Assembly (NCBI RefSeq): GCF_000292525.1
Contig: NZ_AEYF01000023.1
Coordinates: forward strand, 1-50,467
DNA length: 50,467 nt
Direction: 5' to 3'
Source of the DNA: Rhizobium sp. CCGE 510
GTDB taxonomy: Bacteria; Pseudomonadota; Alphaproteobacteria; Rhizobiales; Rhizobiaceae
A program made the position numbers and the translations under genes. How positions within the stretch are numbered: the first letter of the stretch is position 1; the number at the start of each line of letters is the position of its first letter. Of this stretch, positions 1-8,158 are shown piece after piece. A model generated the notes under the pieces. The model ran no database searches, was not told where the DNA came from, and saw nothing but the letters and a program-made list of their open reading frames with translations.

Positions 1-555
1 GCCGGAGCTGCCATTGTCGCTCTTGCCCCGACCGTCTTTGTCGTCCTTGCCGTGACCGTGATCCTTGCCCTTGTCGCCGTCGTGGTGATCGCGGTCCTTG
101 CCGCCGTGGTGATCGCGATCCTTGTCGCCGTGATGATCGCGGTCCTTGCCGCCGTGGTGATCGCGGTCCTTGCCGCCGTGGTGATCGCGGTCCTTGCCGC
201 CGTGGTGATCGTGGTCTTTGCCGCCGTGGTGATCATGGTCCTTGCCATCGCCGGTGTCATCTCCGCCGCCGGTATCGTTTCCGCCACCGTCCGCAACCTG
301 GTTGCCGCTGTTTTCGGCAGTCGAGCCGGTGCTCGATGTTTTCTTGCCGCTGCCGGTGCCCTGGCTGGGGTCGCTATCTCTCGGGCTGAACTTGCTGCCG
401 GCCGGAATTGATTTGGTCGGCATGCACAGCCTGTACTCGAGTGTGCCGCGCACTGCGGTGTTGCAGTTAACGACTGCCGGGGCTGCCGTTGCCAAGCTGC
501 TACTTGCCAGAAGGGAAGCAAAGGCAATGCCCAATTTCGATGCTCTGCTGATCAT
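1..555 (-). CDS. Secreted His/Asp-rich repeat protein, C-terminus beyond window
   Basis: The reading frame opens at the ATG at 555 and stays open to the left edge (185 codons visible, no stop), so the gene is partial. Residues 1-24 look like a Sec signal peptide (MISRASKLGIAFASLLASSS, then ATAAP). A Ser/Gly/Asn-rich linker follows. Next come at least seven tandem copies of an eight-residue unit of the type HHGGKDRD, encoded by 24-bp repeats at about 82-249, then a Lys/Asp/His-rich tail. I do not recognise a named family. His-Asp density suggests metal or polyanion binding in the periplasm or cell surface, but that is inference. It is divergent from the cysteine peptidase at 746 across an AT-rich gap. 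The copy number of the 24-bp unit is likely to vary between strains by slippage. Confidence 0.75.
   Translation of the reverse strand, partial: MISRASKLGIAFASLLASSSLATAAPAVVNCNTAVRGTLEYRLCMPTKSIPAGSKFSPRDSDPSQGTGSGKKTSSTGSTAENSGNQVADGGGNDTGGGDDTGDGKDHDHHGGKDHDHHGGKDRDHHGGKDRDHHGGKDRDHHGDKDRDHHGGKDRDHHDGDKGKDHGHGKDDKDGRGKSDNGSSG
82..249 (-). repeat. 24-bp in-frame tandem repeat (seven units)
   Basis: Seven consecutive 24-bp units start at 82, 106, 130, 154, 178, 202 and 226. They differ from each other by a few bases only. Because 24 is a multiple of three, the array encodes an in-frame octapeptide repeat of the His-rich secreted protein on the minus strand. Confidence 0.9.
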
Positions 556-745
556 TTCACTCGTCTCCCAAGGTTAACCGAATGTTAATGGAGAGAGTTC
601 TTATACTAACAATCAATTAACGTGAAGAATAAACAGTAGTTAATCTGTGTCAGTCATATAATAAGGTTAAATTCGCAAGTATAAAATTTTAATAAATTTT
701 TATCCCGACTCTGTTATTGTGGCGATACAAATAGGGGGAATCGGC

Positions 746-1321
746 ATGGCGCGTCTCTTTTCTCTTGCTGCTATCTCGTTCATTTTTCTGGCTTTTCACG
801 CTGTTGCCGGGTCATCGCTGCCTGTGACGAGAAGCATCGGCGCGCCTGTGGGATTCGGCGCAGCCTGCGCCAAGTACAAGTGGCTGTGCGGCAGGATGGC
901 GGCGCAACCGCTGACCGATGCGGCAGGCATAGCGCTTCTTCAAAAGGTCAATCGTGCTGTAAATGGACGCATCATTCCCGCAGAGGATCGCCCCTCATCC
1001 GGATCCAAGGATGTTTGGTCTCTCCCGGTCGCCGGCCGTGGCGACTGTGAGGACTACGCCCTCCAGAAGATGAAAGACCTGATCGAGGCTGGTTTTCCCT
1101 CGAACCGGTTGGCGCTTTCCGTGGTCATCGGACCGCATGATCAAAATCATGTCGTTCTCATTGCCCGGACGGACGGCGGGGATTTTGTGCTCGATAATCT
1201 GACCAGCGCCGTGAGGCCTTGGCGCATAACGGGCTATACGTTTCTGGCCACGCAGGATTTCCAATCGCGAACGGGCTGGCGCGTGACGCTTGCAGGTCCT
1301 CGCGCCGGGGAGTTCTCCTGA
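746..1321 (+). CDS. Transglutaminase-like cysteine peptidase (BTLCP/DUF920 family)
   Basis: A 191-residue exported protein. ATG 746 is chosen over the upstream in-frame GTG 719 because AGGGGGA lies at the right distance before it and the signal peptide (MARLFSLAAISFIFLAFHAV, then AG) begins exactly there. The transglutaminase-like triad is visible: Cys101 in GDCEDYALQK, His135 in NHVVLIA and Asp150 in VLDNL. BTLCP enzymes (PF06035) are periplasmic proteases. The best studied, LapG, cleaves adhesins, but no LapD, adhesin or type I secretion gene is nearby. A LapG-like job is therefore not supported by context. The substrate is unknown. Divergent from the His-rich secreted protein. Confidence 0.85.
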   Translation: MARLFSLAAISFIFLAFHAVAGSSLPVTRSIGAPVGFGAACAKYKWLCGRMAAQPLTDAAGIALLQKVNRAVNGRIIPAEDRPSSGSKDVWSLPVAGRGDCEDYALQKMKDLIEAGFPSNRLALSVVIGPHDQNHVVLIARTDGGDFVLDNLTSAVRPWRITGYTFLATQDFQSRTGWRVTLAGPRAGEFS

Positions 1322-1604
1322 ACCAGGGCGTCGTCGTTCAATCGCATCGCCAAGGTGCCTGACACCGGCAGCCCGGCTGCGAACTGGTCACCTCGCAGCC
1401 CGAAAATCTCCTGCTTGCAATGGCAAAATCGGGTGCAGGTGCGGTAAATTCGACGAGGAATTGTGTGCTCGGTACACGGCTCAACGCGTGAAACATGTAA
1501 GAATCGGAAACACTTTGTGACTAAGTGTCTCCAAAATCAGCGTTTTTTGACTTGCCGCGTAAGAAGAGATGAAGGATATTCTGCAAACGTTGAGGGAAGC
1601 CTTC

Positions 1605-2006
1605 ATGATCAGAATGATTGAAAACCCTGCCGAACTGGCTGGCGAGGACATCACCGGCAAATATATTCTCCGGAAGCTGAACTATCATTGGTTCGCTTAC
1701 GGCAAGGCGGCTATTGTGACCGCCTGCAAGGGAACGATCCTGCATCTCGAGCGGGAAGAGACGGTCTATTCCGAGCGTTGGGGCCGTCGCGCCTATACTG
1801 GAAACGGCAAGCGCTACCCCGGTGGCATCTGTCCCATTTCGGCAATCGCCTGCGTTTGCGATACGCCCGATGACGTCAATGCCGTCATCCAACTGGATGT
1901 CGAAGCGCAGGACGAATTCTATCAACTGATCGCCAAGGCGGAAGCCAGAGTTCAGGCGCTTGCCTCTTCCTCGCGAAGCAGCCAGTTTCTCGAAGCTGCC
2001 GAATAA
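1605..2006 (+). CDS. Conserved-looking hypothetical protein
   Basis: A 133-residue soluble protein with no signal peptide or membrane segment. Two in-frame starts exist: ATG 1569 (no spacing for a ribosome site) and ATG 1605, preceded by GAGGGA at good distance, which I prefer. The middle is rich in aromatic and Cys residues (KRYPGGICPISAIACVCDTP), which could be a structural core or a metal site. I do not recognise the family. It stands alone between a 280-base upstream gap with no visible gene and the convergent carbonic-anhydrase operon. Confidence 0.65.
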   Translation: MIRMIENPAELAGEDITGKYILRKLNYHWFAYGKAAIVTACKGTILHLEREETVYSERWGRRAYTGNGKRYPGGICPISAIACVCDTPDDVNAVIQLDVEAQDEFYQLIAKAEARVQALASSSRSSQFLEAAE

Positions 2007-2225
2007 GGCGGTTTTTCAACGACATCAGTCGTCATTGCGGAAGCCTCGGCATGGCGCTGTCGCTTAGCTCTCTTCAGAATCCGATCCCTGCCGACCTGGT
2101 CATCGTGGTTTTCTTCGGCCGAACGCTCGGCGAGGAAGCCGAACTATGTAAGGACCTCGACGGCTATTGCGGTGCCTTTCGGGACCTCGAAGGACGGGGC
2201 TGGCCACCAGCTCTGAATTACCCGA

Positions 2226-2756
2226 TCAGCCGATCTGCTTGAGATCGCGGGCGAAGCGTTGCCAGTTGGCGACGTAGTTTTCCGCCGACCGGCGGATGGC
2301 TTCGATGGCCGCCTCGTCGAGCTGGCGCACGACGCGGGCGGGTGCTCCGACGATCAGGGAATTATCGGGGAATTGCTTGCCTTCGGTCACCAGCGCATTG
2401 GCGCCGACAAGGCAGTTGTTGCCGATCTTCGCGCCGTTCAGAATGGTGGCGCCCATACCGATCAGCACGTTGTCTCCCAGCGTGCAGCCGTGGAGGATGG
2501 CGTGGTGGCCGATGGTGCAGCCTTTGCCTGTTGTCAGCGGGAAGCCCATGTCGGTGTGGGCCATCACGCCTTCCTGGATGTTGGTGCCTTCACCGATTGT
2601 GATCTTCTCGTTGTCGCCGCGCAGCACCGCGCCAAACCAGATGCCGACATTCTCGCCGAGCTCGACCTTGCCGATGATGTTGGCATCCGGTGCGATCCAA
2701 TAAAGGCCGGCAGCGGGAAGTTCCGGCGTTGATCCGCCGAGCGCATAGACGGGCAT
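2226..2756 (-). CDS. Gamma-carbonic-anhydrase-type hexapeptide-repeat protein
   Basis: A 176-residue left-handed beta-helix protein of the YrdA/PaaY/CaiE group. The hexapeptide pattern runs from about residue 20 to 150. Three zinc-ligand histidines are in the family positions (His67, His84, His89, in AHTDMG and GHHAILHG), so a metal centre is likely. Whether it hydrates CO2 or acts as a thioesterase or scaffold cannot be told from sequence. ATG 2756 follows GAGGAGAG. That site overlaps the end of the FAH gene upstream (stop at 2767-2769), so the two genes form a tight operon. Its 3' end faces the hypothetical gene at 1605. Confidence 0.9.
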   Translation of the reverse strand: MPVYALGGSTPELPAAGLYWIAPDANIIGKVELGENVGIWFGAVLRGDNEKITIGEGTNIQEGVMAHTDMGFPLTTGKGCTIGHHAILHGCTLGDNVLIGMGATILNGAKIGNNCLVGANALVTEGKQFPDNSLIVGAPARVVRQLDEAAIEAIRRSAENYVANWQRFARDLKQIG

Positions 2757-2766
2757 GGCTCTCTCC

Positions 2767-3462
2767 TCAGACAACCTCGACCGATAGGGTGGCGACGCCG
2801 TCGATGCCGCAACTGATGCGATCGCCTCTGGCGACTGCGCCGACGCCGGCAGGGGTGCCGGTCATGATGATATCGCCCGGCGCCAGCGTGAAGAGCTTCG
2901 ACAGTTCGGCAATGATCTCCGGCACCTTCCAGATCATTTGGTTGAGATCGCCGTCCTGCACACGATTGCCGTTCTGTTCCAGCCAGATCTTTGCCTGAGA
3001 GGGGTGGCCGAGGCGGCTTGCCGGAACGATCGACGAGACGGGAGCGGAATGTTCGAAGGCCTTTCCGACCTCCCACGGGCGGCCGAGCTTCTTTGCCTCG
3101 CCCTGCAGATCTCTGCGGGTGAAATCGACGCCGACGGCATAGCCGTAAATGCAGTCGAGCGCCTCTGCGGCCTTAATGTTCGCGCCGCCGGATTTCAGCG
3201 CAAGCACACATTCCACCTCGTAATGCACGTCGTTCGAGAGCGGCGGATAGGGAAAGGCATTTCCCGCCGGCAGCAGGTTATCGGCATTCTTCTGGAAGAA
3301 GAAGGGCGGCTCGCGGGTGGGATCATGACCCATCTCGATCGCATGGTCGGCATAGTTGCGCCCGACGCAATAGACGCGGCGCACCGGAAAACGCTCGGCG
3401 ATACCCTCGACCGGCAGCAAAACTGGTTGCGGAAGCGGGATGACGGTTGCGGGATCGGACAT
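2767..3462 (-). CDS. Fumarylacetoacetate hydrolase (FAH) family protein
   Basis: A 231-residue FAH-fold enzyme. These enzymes hydrolyse or decarboxylate beta-dicarbonyl acids with a Mg/Mn ion; examples are acylpyruvase and oxaloacetate decarboxylase. Family signatures are present: [12 protein letters not shown] near residue 30, the acidic metal ligands in [10 protein letters not shown], and [11 protein letters not shown] with the [15 protein letters not shown] loop. The C-terminal [13 protein letters not shown] is typical. Length fits the single-domain FAHD1-like group. The substrate is not predictable. ATG 3462 is preceded by AGAAAGAG. Longer in-frame starts up to 3639 would run through the candidate sRNA region and are less likely. 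First gene of a pair with the carbonic-anhydrase-like protein. Confidence 0.88.
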   Translation of the reverse strand: MSDPATVIPLPQPVLLPVEGIAERFPVRRVYCVGRNYADHAIEMGHDPTREPPFFFQKNADNLLPAGNAFPYPPLSNDVHYEVECVLALKSGGANIKAAEALDCIYGYAVGVDFTRRDLQGEAKKLGRPWEVGKAFEHSAPVSSIVPASRLGHPSQAKIWLEQNGNRVQDGDLNQMIWKVPEIIAELSKLFTLAPGDIIMTGTPAGVGAVARGDRISCGIDGVATLSVEVV

Positions 3463-3561
3463 TGGCGGGCTCTTTCTGTTGACGAGTCTGGTGTTCATCT
3501 TAGACGGAAAACATTGCTGCGGAGAACCCCTTGCGCCTTCGACGATGCTGGTTTCATCGCA

Positions 3562-3590
3562 TTGACGGTGGCTGTGTCGAGCGATATCGT
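3562..3590 (+). promoter_or_regulatory. Candidate sigma70-type promoter for the sRNA
   Basis: TTGACG at 3562-3567 and TATCGT at 3585-3590 are separated by 17 bases, a good housekeeping spacing in Rhizobium. It points rightward toward the hairpin-plus-terminator at 3628-3723 and lies upstream of the divergent FAH gene. Confidence 0.4.
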
Positions 3591-3596
3591 TGCGGT

Positions 3597-3723
3597 TCAT
3601 GAACAGGATTTTTGCAGTTTCAACACGGTCTACGACCACCGCGCCGCGGTGGGTGGTAGACGCGTGAACTGAATCCGTTCATCGCCGCTAAGACCAACCC
3701 GCCGGAGACGAGCGGGTTTTTTG
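3597..3723 (+). ncRNA. Candidate small RNA with terminator
   Basis: No coding frame is convincing here, yet a full rho-independent terminator stands in the gap. From a predicted start near 3597, a transcript of about 127 nt would contain an imperfect long hairpin at 3628-3661 (GTCTAC-ACCACCGC arm against GCGGTGG-TGGTAGAC). A single-stranded stretch with GTTCAC-like and GTTCAT motifs follows, then the terminator at 3696-3723. This architecture is that of alphaproteobacterial trans-acting sRNAs. I suspect one of the Rfam alphaproteobacterial families but cannot run a covariance model. It could also be the leader of the nucleotidyltransferase gene at 3758, with the terminator as attenuator. Confidence 0.45.
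3696..3723 (+). terminator. Rho-independent terminator
   Basis: AACCCGC at 3696-3702 pairs with GCGGGTT at 3712-3718 around a nine-base loop, followed directly by a T-run (TTTTTTG). No plus-strand protein gene ends upstream, which is the main reason to propose an sRNA. Confidence 0.75.
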
Positions 3724-3757
3724 TTGCCGCCCATCTCCCGCATTCGAGGATGAAATC

Positions 3758-4510
3758 GTGGACGATGTCGAGAAACATATTCTTGCGGCGCGGGCGCTGG
3801 CCGCCGCCCGCCGCTGCGTCGCCAGCCGCTTTGCCGGGGCGGCTTTCGCCTACGTGGCTGGTTCGCTCATGCGTGGCGATGGGACTGCGTTTTCGGATAT
3901 TGATCTCGTGGTCGTGTTTCCATCGCTGGAAAGAGCCTGGCGGGAGTCGTTCACTGAGGATGGTTTTCTGGTCGAGGCTTTCGTCCACGACGAACAGACG
4001 CTGGCGCATTATCTTCATGCCGATGCGGAGAGCGGCTGTCCCGTCATGGTCACCATGGTGGCGACCGGTAGCATCGTGGGGCCGGATTTCGACAGCGCAC
4101 ACATCGTTCAGGCCAAAGCCGCAAACATGCTCGCAGCGGGGCCGAAACCTCTTGCCGGCGCAAGCTACGAGATGCTGCGCTATCACGTCACCGATCTTGC
4201 CGACGATCTGCGCGGGTCGCGCCGGCCCGAAGAGATCGCGGCCATCGCTGCGCAGCTCTATCAGAAACTCGCCGACCTCATCCTCCTCGGGCGTGGCGCG
4301 TGGACCGGCCGGGGAAAGTGGGCGCCGCGTCTCATCAGAGAGCTTAACGCTGAACTGGCAATCGAATTCGACGCGGCGTTCAGGCTGGCGGCAGGGGGCG
4401 ACGCTGCGCGATTTCTGGCTTTGGCCGACTGCGAGCTTGGCTTGCATGGCGGCCGCTATTTCGAGGGGTTCAGGCAGCAGGCGCCGATGGAAGCGCGGCG
4501 CGTGGAATAA
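3758..4510 (+). CDS. Nucleotidyltransferase-domain protein
   Basis: A 250-residue cytoplasmic protein. Residues 34-53 carry the minimal nucleotidyltransferase signature (GSLMRGDGTAFSDIDLVVV): the Gly-Ser helix turn followed by the DID metal-binding pair. The rest is helical and resembles the C-terminal half of kanamycin-nucleotidyltransferase-like or DUF4037-like proteins. It may transfer a nucleotide to a small molecule or protein. No HEPN antitoxin-type partner is adjacent, so a toxin-antitoxin role is not supported. The GTG start at 3758 follows GAGGATG. The sRNA terminator lies just upstream. Confidence 0.75.
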   Translation: MDDVEKHILAARALAAARRCVASRFAGAAFAYVAGSLMRGDGTAFSDIDLVVVFPSLERAWRESFTEDGFLVEAFVHDEQTLAHYLHADAESGCPVMVTMVATGSIVGPDFDSAHIVQAKAANMLAAGPKPLAGASYEMLRYHVTDLADDLRGSRRPEEIAAIAAQLYQKLADLILLGRGAWTGRGKWAPRLIRELNAELAIEFDAAFRLAAGGDAARFLALADCELGLHGGRYFEGFRQQAPMEARRVE

Positions 4511-4694
4511 TCAGGCTGCCAAGGCCCCAGCGCTCAAAGAGAGGCGTTGGAGAATGGTGCTTTACCTTCAGCGGGCGGAAGAGATCTCGCATCCGCAGGC
4601 GGGGGGCGTCCGTGAACAGCTCGCGCCATTGCAATAAGCTGCCTGTTGGATAAGCTGAATTGTAATATTATTAAAACCAAAGGATGAAAGAAAC

Positions 4695-5135
4695 ATGCCG
4701 GGTTCGCGATTTTTCAGAGCAAACCATATTCTAACTCCCATACTTTTCGTAGCTTTAGGTCTGTCTGGATGCGTCACCACCAAGGATGGTGTTCAAATCT
4801 CCGAGGATCATAGTCGCGCCCTGAGTGGAGAGCGGACGAAAATGGGCCAGTCTTACAATTTGAATGCAGACTGCACCGCTGCGACAATGCCGAGCATAAA
4901 ACTAGTGCAGCCCCCGGCGCATGGATCGGTAGAATTCGTAAGCGAAAAGATTTTTTCACATTATGCGACAGGCGCCGCCCAGATTAGGTGTAATTCCCGG
5001 CGATCTCCTGGCAAGTCCGAATATTATACTTCCAATAGCGGATACTCCGGAAAGGATATGTATAAGGTGAGGGTGTCCTATGGCGAAGGAACAATCAAGG
5101 ACGTAACCGTCAATATCAATGTAAGAAAGAAATAG
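4695..5135 (+). CDS. Small lipoprotein with Ig-like fold
   Basis: A 146-residue predicted lipoprotein: an N-terminal hydrophobic segment ends in the lipobox LSGC (Cys near residue 26). The mature part reads like one bacterial Ig-type domain (PPAHGSVEFV, then YSGKDMYKVRVSYGEGTIKD, then VTVNINV), the pattern seen in cadherin-like repeats of surface proteins. Two Cys residues (in NADCTA and IRCNS) may form a disulfide. AGGATGAAAG precedes ATG 4695. The gene is clearly more AT-rich than its neighbours, with ATA and TTA-type codons, which suggests recent acquisition. The partner is unknown and it appears monocistronic. Confidence 0.75.
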   Translation: MPGSRFFRANHILTPILFVALGLSGCVTTKDGVQISEDHSRALSGERTKMGQSYNLNADCTAATMPSIKLVQPPAHGSVEFVSEKIFSHYATGAAQIRCNSRRSPGKSEYYTSNSGYSGKDMYKVRVSYGEGTIKDVTVNINVRKK

Positions 5136-5240
5136 AATAAGGCCGTCGTCATAGTATTTTCAGCCGGTCATTCTTCGATAGACGAGGCGGTGGCGTGTCC
5201 GCAGCGCACTGTCGCCATCATTCCACGCCTCCCGGTTATC

Positions 5241-6221
5241 CTAACCAAGTGCGCCTTGGGCGGCGCAGATCCTGTCGATCAGAGCATCGAGTTCACCCCT
5301 TGGCGGACGGTTTTTGGCCAGGCGCTGCTTGAGGTGCGTGATCGGCTCCGCCAGGATTTCATCGAGGCTCTCAGCGCAGCTGAAGTCGCCGGCCACGCGC
5401 TTGACCTTCGAATTGTCGAATATTGCCGTCCAGGCCTTGTCACCGAGCAGTGGGCCTGCCCACTCCGGATTGTACCTGATCAGGGTGTCGGTCGGTATGT
5501 GGACGATCTTCGCCTCGACGCCCAGCAATCTTGCGATGGTCTTTTGAATATCGTCCCAGATGTGCGCGCGATCGGAGGTGATGTGGAAAATCTCATTGAG
5601 CGCTGCCTCCTTGGCGAAAAGCCCGACGAAAGGCACGGCGAAGTCGACCGCGCGGGTCAGCGTCCACGGCGTGTGGCCGTCGCCCGCCACGATGGTGGGC
5701 TCGCCATCCAGCATGCGTCTCGCCATGACGTCGCTGTCGCCCATCATGATCGGCAGGCCGGTGCGAACGGTGTGGCTGGGGCGGACGATCGTCCAGGCGA
5801 GATTGCTGGATTTCTTGAGCAATTCCTCGCAGGCAATCTTGGCCTGGCTGTAGGGCCAGTAGGGATTGATCGCCGGGGTCTCCTCGGTAATCACGTAGTG
5901 ACGCGGCGGCTTTTCATAGACCGAGGCCGACGAGATGAAAATATACTGACCGCAATTGCCCGCAAAGACCTCGATGTCGCGCCCGACCTGATCGGGCGTG
6001 AAGGCGATGAACTGGCACACGACATCATAGTTGGCCTTGGCGAGATCCGCATAACTGCTTGATCCCAGTTCGCCGACGATCGAGGTCACCCCCTCAGGCA
6101 ACGGGTTGCTTCTCAAGCCGCGATTGTAGACGCTGACATGATGGCCTTGGGCAACGGCCCGCTCGACGCATGGATAGGAAATTTGGCCGGTGCCGCCAAT
6201 GAAAAGAACTTTCAAAGCCAT
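5241..6221 (-). CDS. NAD-dependent epimerase/dehydratase family protein
   Basis: A 326-residue Rossmann-fold extended SDR. The N-terminal nucleotide-binding loop is VLFIGGTGQIS (residues 4-14). The catalytic-type Ser-Ser-Ala and the Tyr/Lys motif YSQAK occur near residues 128 and 155. The C-terminal half matches sugar-nucleotide epimerases and plant CSP41-like reductases. The substrate is unknown and no polysaccharide genes flank it. ATG 6221 is preferred to the upstream in-frame 6326 because the Rossmann strand starts immediately after it and GAGG lies about ten bases upstream. Convergent with the lipoprotein gene. Confidence 0.85.
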   Translation of the reverse strand: MALKVLFIGGTGQISYPCVERAVAQGHHVSVYNRGLRSNPLPEGVTSIVGELGSSSYADLAKANYDVVCQFIAFTPDQVGRDIEVFAGNCGQYIFISSASVYEKPPRHYVITEETPAINPYWPYSQAKIACEELLKKSSNLAWTIVRPSHTVRTGLPIMMGDSDVMARRMLDGEPTIVAGDGHTPWTLTRAVDFAVPFVGLFAKEAALNEIFHITSDRAHIWDDIQKTIARLLGVEAKIVHIPTDTLIRYNPEWAGPLLGDKAWTAIFDNSKVKRVAGDFSCAESLDEILAEPITHLKQRLAKNRPPRGELDALIDRICAAQGALG

Positions 6222-6388
6222 GAGAGTGACCTCGGGGTCTGCGCGGGATCGATGATGGCTCTTCATAGCGCGAAAGAACTTGATCGTCTCGTAGAAATCT
6301 CGCCATCTGCGAATGGCAATGTTCAAAGGAGCCTCGAATGGCGAGGCGGACGTTCAGGCGGATGATGAGGCAAGGAGCAGCGCTGCGG

Positions 6389-6438
6389 TGTGTCCTTCGA
6401 GGCTCCGGCCTTTGGCTGGGCCCCTCAAAATGAGGAGC
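6389..6438. repeat. Copy of a dispersed intergenic repeat
   Basis: The string around GTCCTTCGAGGC and the following inverted CCTCAAAATGAGG resemble the element near the right end of the window (about 50416-50450). It lies in the gap between the divergent epimerase-like and GNAT genes. No coding frame is credible. Confidence 0.45.
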
Positions 6439-6504
6439 GTTGGCGGATGCCGCGGCCAGACGAGAAGTGCCGAGGGAATCCCGTCCTTGATGAAGAGGTA
6501 GACG

Positions 6505-7041
6505 ATGTTCGATAAGGAGTTCAATGGCGTCGCGCCGCCGGCCACGAGGCGTACGGCGCGGTTGTTGCTCAGGGCTCCTGCGCTAACGGATATTCTTTTC
6601 CTGACAGAGCTTTTCTCGCAACCGGAATTGGTCGCACATCGACCCGTGCCGCGGCCGGACTCGCCCGAAGAAAGTGCTGCGCGGCTCGCCCGTGATATCG
6701 GGCATTGGAACGATCATGGGTTCGGGCGTTGGGCGGTCGAAGCGGACGGCGCATTGATCGGTTTCGGCGGCGTGACCGTTTCGAAAGAATTCGTCGGTCT
6801 CAATCTTTCGTATCATCTGCACCCCGAAAGCTGGGGGCAGGGATACGCGACGGAGCTGGTCCGGGAAACCCTGACCTTTGCCTTCGACGATCTGCGGGCG
6901 GAGCGGGTGATCGGGTTGGTCCGCCCCATCAATGTCGCGTCAAAGCGCATTCTGGAGAAATGCGGCTTCCATCTCGAGCGCGAAGTGATGCTGCATGGCG
7001 CACCGACCAACATGTACGCCCACGGCAAACTCCGAAATTAA
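6505..7041 (+). CDS. GNAT family N-acetyltransferase (RimJ/RimL type)
   Basis: A 178-residue acetyltransferase. The N-terminal part reads as the RimJ/RimL/Acetyltransf_3 type (TRRTARLLLRAPALTD). The acetyl-CoA-binding motif A is at about residues 105-125 (LHPESWGQGYATELVRETL), with motif B containing NVASKRILEKCGF. These enzymes acetylate protein N-termini or small amines using acetyl-CoA in the cytoplasm; the acceptor cannot be predicted. ATG 6505 follows GAGGTAG. It is monocistronic, and its 3' end faces the quinone-oxidoreductase-like gene. Confidence 0.88.
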   Translation: MFDKEFNGVAPPATRRTARLLLRAPALTDILFLTELFSQPELVAHRPVPRPDSPEESAARLARDIGHWNDHGFGRWAVEADGALIGFGGVTVSKEFVGLNLSYHLHPESWGQGYATELVRETLTFAFDDLRAERVIGLVRPINVASKRILEKCGFHLEREVMLHGAPTNMYAHGKLRN

Positions 7042-7108
7042 GGCTGCCGTAGACGTTCGGGATGGCCGGTTTGCGCGGACGCAAAACCGTTGCGCATTTT
7101 TGCTGGCT

Positions 7109-8080
7109 CTAAGGTATCAGCAAGATACTGCCGGCCGAGCGTCCCGTTTCCATTTCTTCATGGGCCGTCGCAACATTTGTCAGGCTGTATTCGGCGCCGA
7201 TCTGAGAGACGATCCCTGTTTCCATCGCCCGGACCGCCGCTTGAGCGGCCTCACGATATCTATCGATATCAGCGCTCCAAGCCATAATGCTCGGGTGAGA
7301 GAGCGCCTTGCCTGGCCGAAGTTCCTCGACGGGAACGGGTGGAACCGGGCCGGCGGCCTGGCCTATGCTGACAGCCATGCCGAAAGGTCGGACCGAGCGG
7401 ATGCTTTTGACAAGCATGTCACCGCCAATTCCGTCAAAGGCGACGTCGACACCGTTTCCGCCCGTCAGCCGCTTGACCTCCGCGACAATATCCGCTCCCC
7501 GTCCAATCACGAGATGATCGGCTCCGTAGGATTCGGCGAGTGCCGCCTTTTCAGCGCTGCTGACCGTGCCGATCACCGTGGCATTAAGCGACTTTGCCCA
7601 ACGAACAAGCATGCTGCCCAGTCCACCGGCGGCCGCATGAACGAGAACACAACTCCCACCCTGCACATCGTAGGTCTTCGTCAACAGCATGTAAGCGGTC
7701 ATGCCTTTGAGCAGCGAACTTGCCGCCGTTTTAGCCGAGATCGCCTTGGGAAGCTTGATTGCACGGTCGGCGGCGATGTTCCTCGTCGAGCAGTAGGCTC
7801 CGACCGGCGGTCCCGCATAGGCAATATGATCGCCCTCTTTGAAGCTCATGACGCCGGGGCCGACAGCCTCGACAACGCCCGCAGCCTCCGCGCCGATCAC
7901 TGCGGGGTATGAAGGCAGCGGGTAGATGCCCTTGCGGTGATAGACGTCGAGAAAATTGGTCCCGATAGCGTGATGGCGGATTTTGATCTCGCCTTTGCCG
8001 GGAGGGTGGACACGTTGATCCTGGAGCTGGAACTGAGCGACGTCGCCCGGCGAGTTCAGCACTATAATCTGATCTGTCAT
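7109..8080 (-). CDS. Zinc-type alcohol dehydrogenase-like quinone oxidoreductase
   Basis: A 323-residue medium-chain dehydrogenase/reductase of the QOR (NADPH:quinone reductase) subgroup. The N-terminal GroES-like domain carries GTNFLDVYHRKGIYP. The cofactor loop HAAAGGLGSMLVRWAK is at about residues 147-162. The structural and catalytic zinc ligands of true alcohol dehydrogenases are absent, as expected for QOR. It probably reduces quinones or reactive enones with NADPH. AAGGAGAC precedes ATG 8080. It is divergent from the LysR gene at 8149 across 68 bases, so that regulator very likely controls it. Confidence 0.9.
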   Translation of the reverse strand: MTDQIIVLNSPGDVAQFQLQDQRVHPPGKGEIKIRHHAIGTNFLDVYHRKGIYPLPSYPAVIGAEAAGVVEAVGPGVMSFKEGDHIAYAGPPVGAYCSTRNIAADRAIKLPKAISAKTAASSLLKGMTAYMLLTKTYDVQGGSCVLVHAAAGGLGSMLVRWAKSLNATVIGTVSSAEKAALAESYGADHLVIGRGADIVAEVKRLTGGNGVDVAFDGIGGDMLVKSIRSVRPFGMAVSIGQAAGPVPPVPVEELRPGKALSHPSIMAWSADIDRYREAAQAAVRAMETGIVSQIGAEYSLTNVATAHEEMETGRSAGSILLIP

Positions 8081-8143
8081 CGTTTTGTCTCCTTGATGCA
8101 GACAACTACCCGGTGGCGATAAGCGAGAAAATTCCCTATTGTC

Positions 8144-8158
8144 TCCCAATGATTGGGA
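8144..8158. promoter_or_regulatory. Perfect palindrome over the LysR start codon
   Basis: TCCCAAT (8144-8150), G (8151), ATTGGGA (8152-8158) is a perfect 7-bp dyad centred on the G of the ATG at 8149. It lies in the short gap to the divergent oxidoreductase, so one bound dimer could control both genes. Identification as an operator is inference. Confidence 0.45.

Noticed and set aside
52..577. Plus-strand Val/Ala-rich and Pro-rich open frames at the left edge
   Set aside because: They are antisense to the His-rich repeat protein, which has a signal peptide and a repeat period in its own frame.
746..1321. Assigning the cysteine peptidase as LapG
   Set aside because: No LapD, adhesin or type I secretion genes are nearby, and many BTLCP members are not LapG.
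2051..2242. 63-codon open frame on the plus strand
   Set aside because: No ribosome site, no family resemblance, and it runs into the end of the carbonic-anhydrase-like gene.
5190..6062. 290-codon plus-strand frame
   Set aside because: Antisense to the epimerase-like gene, which shows an intact Rossmann motif.
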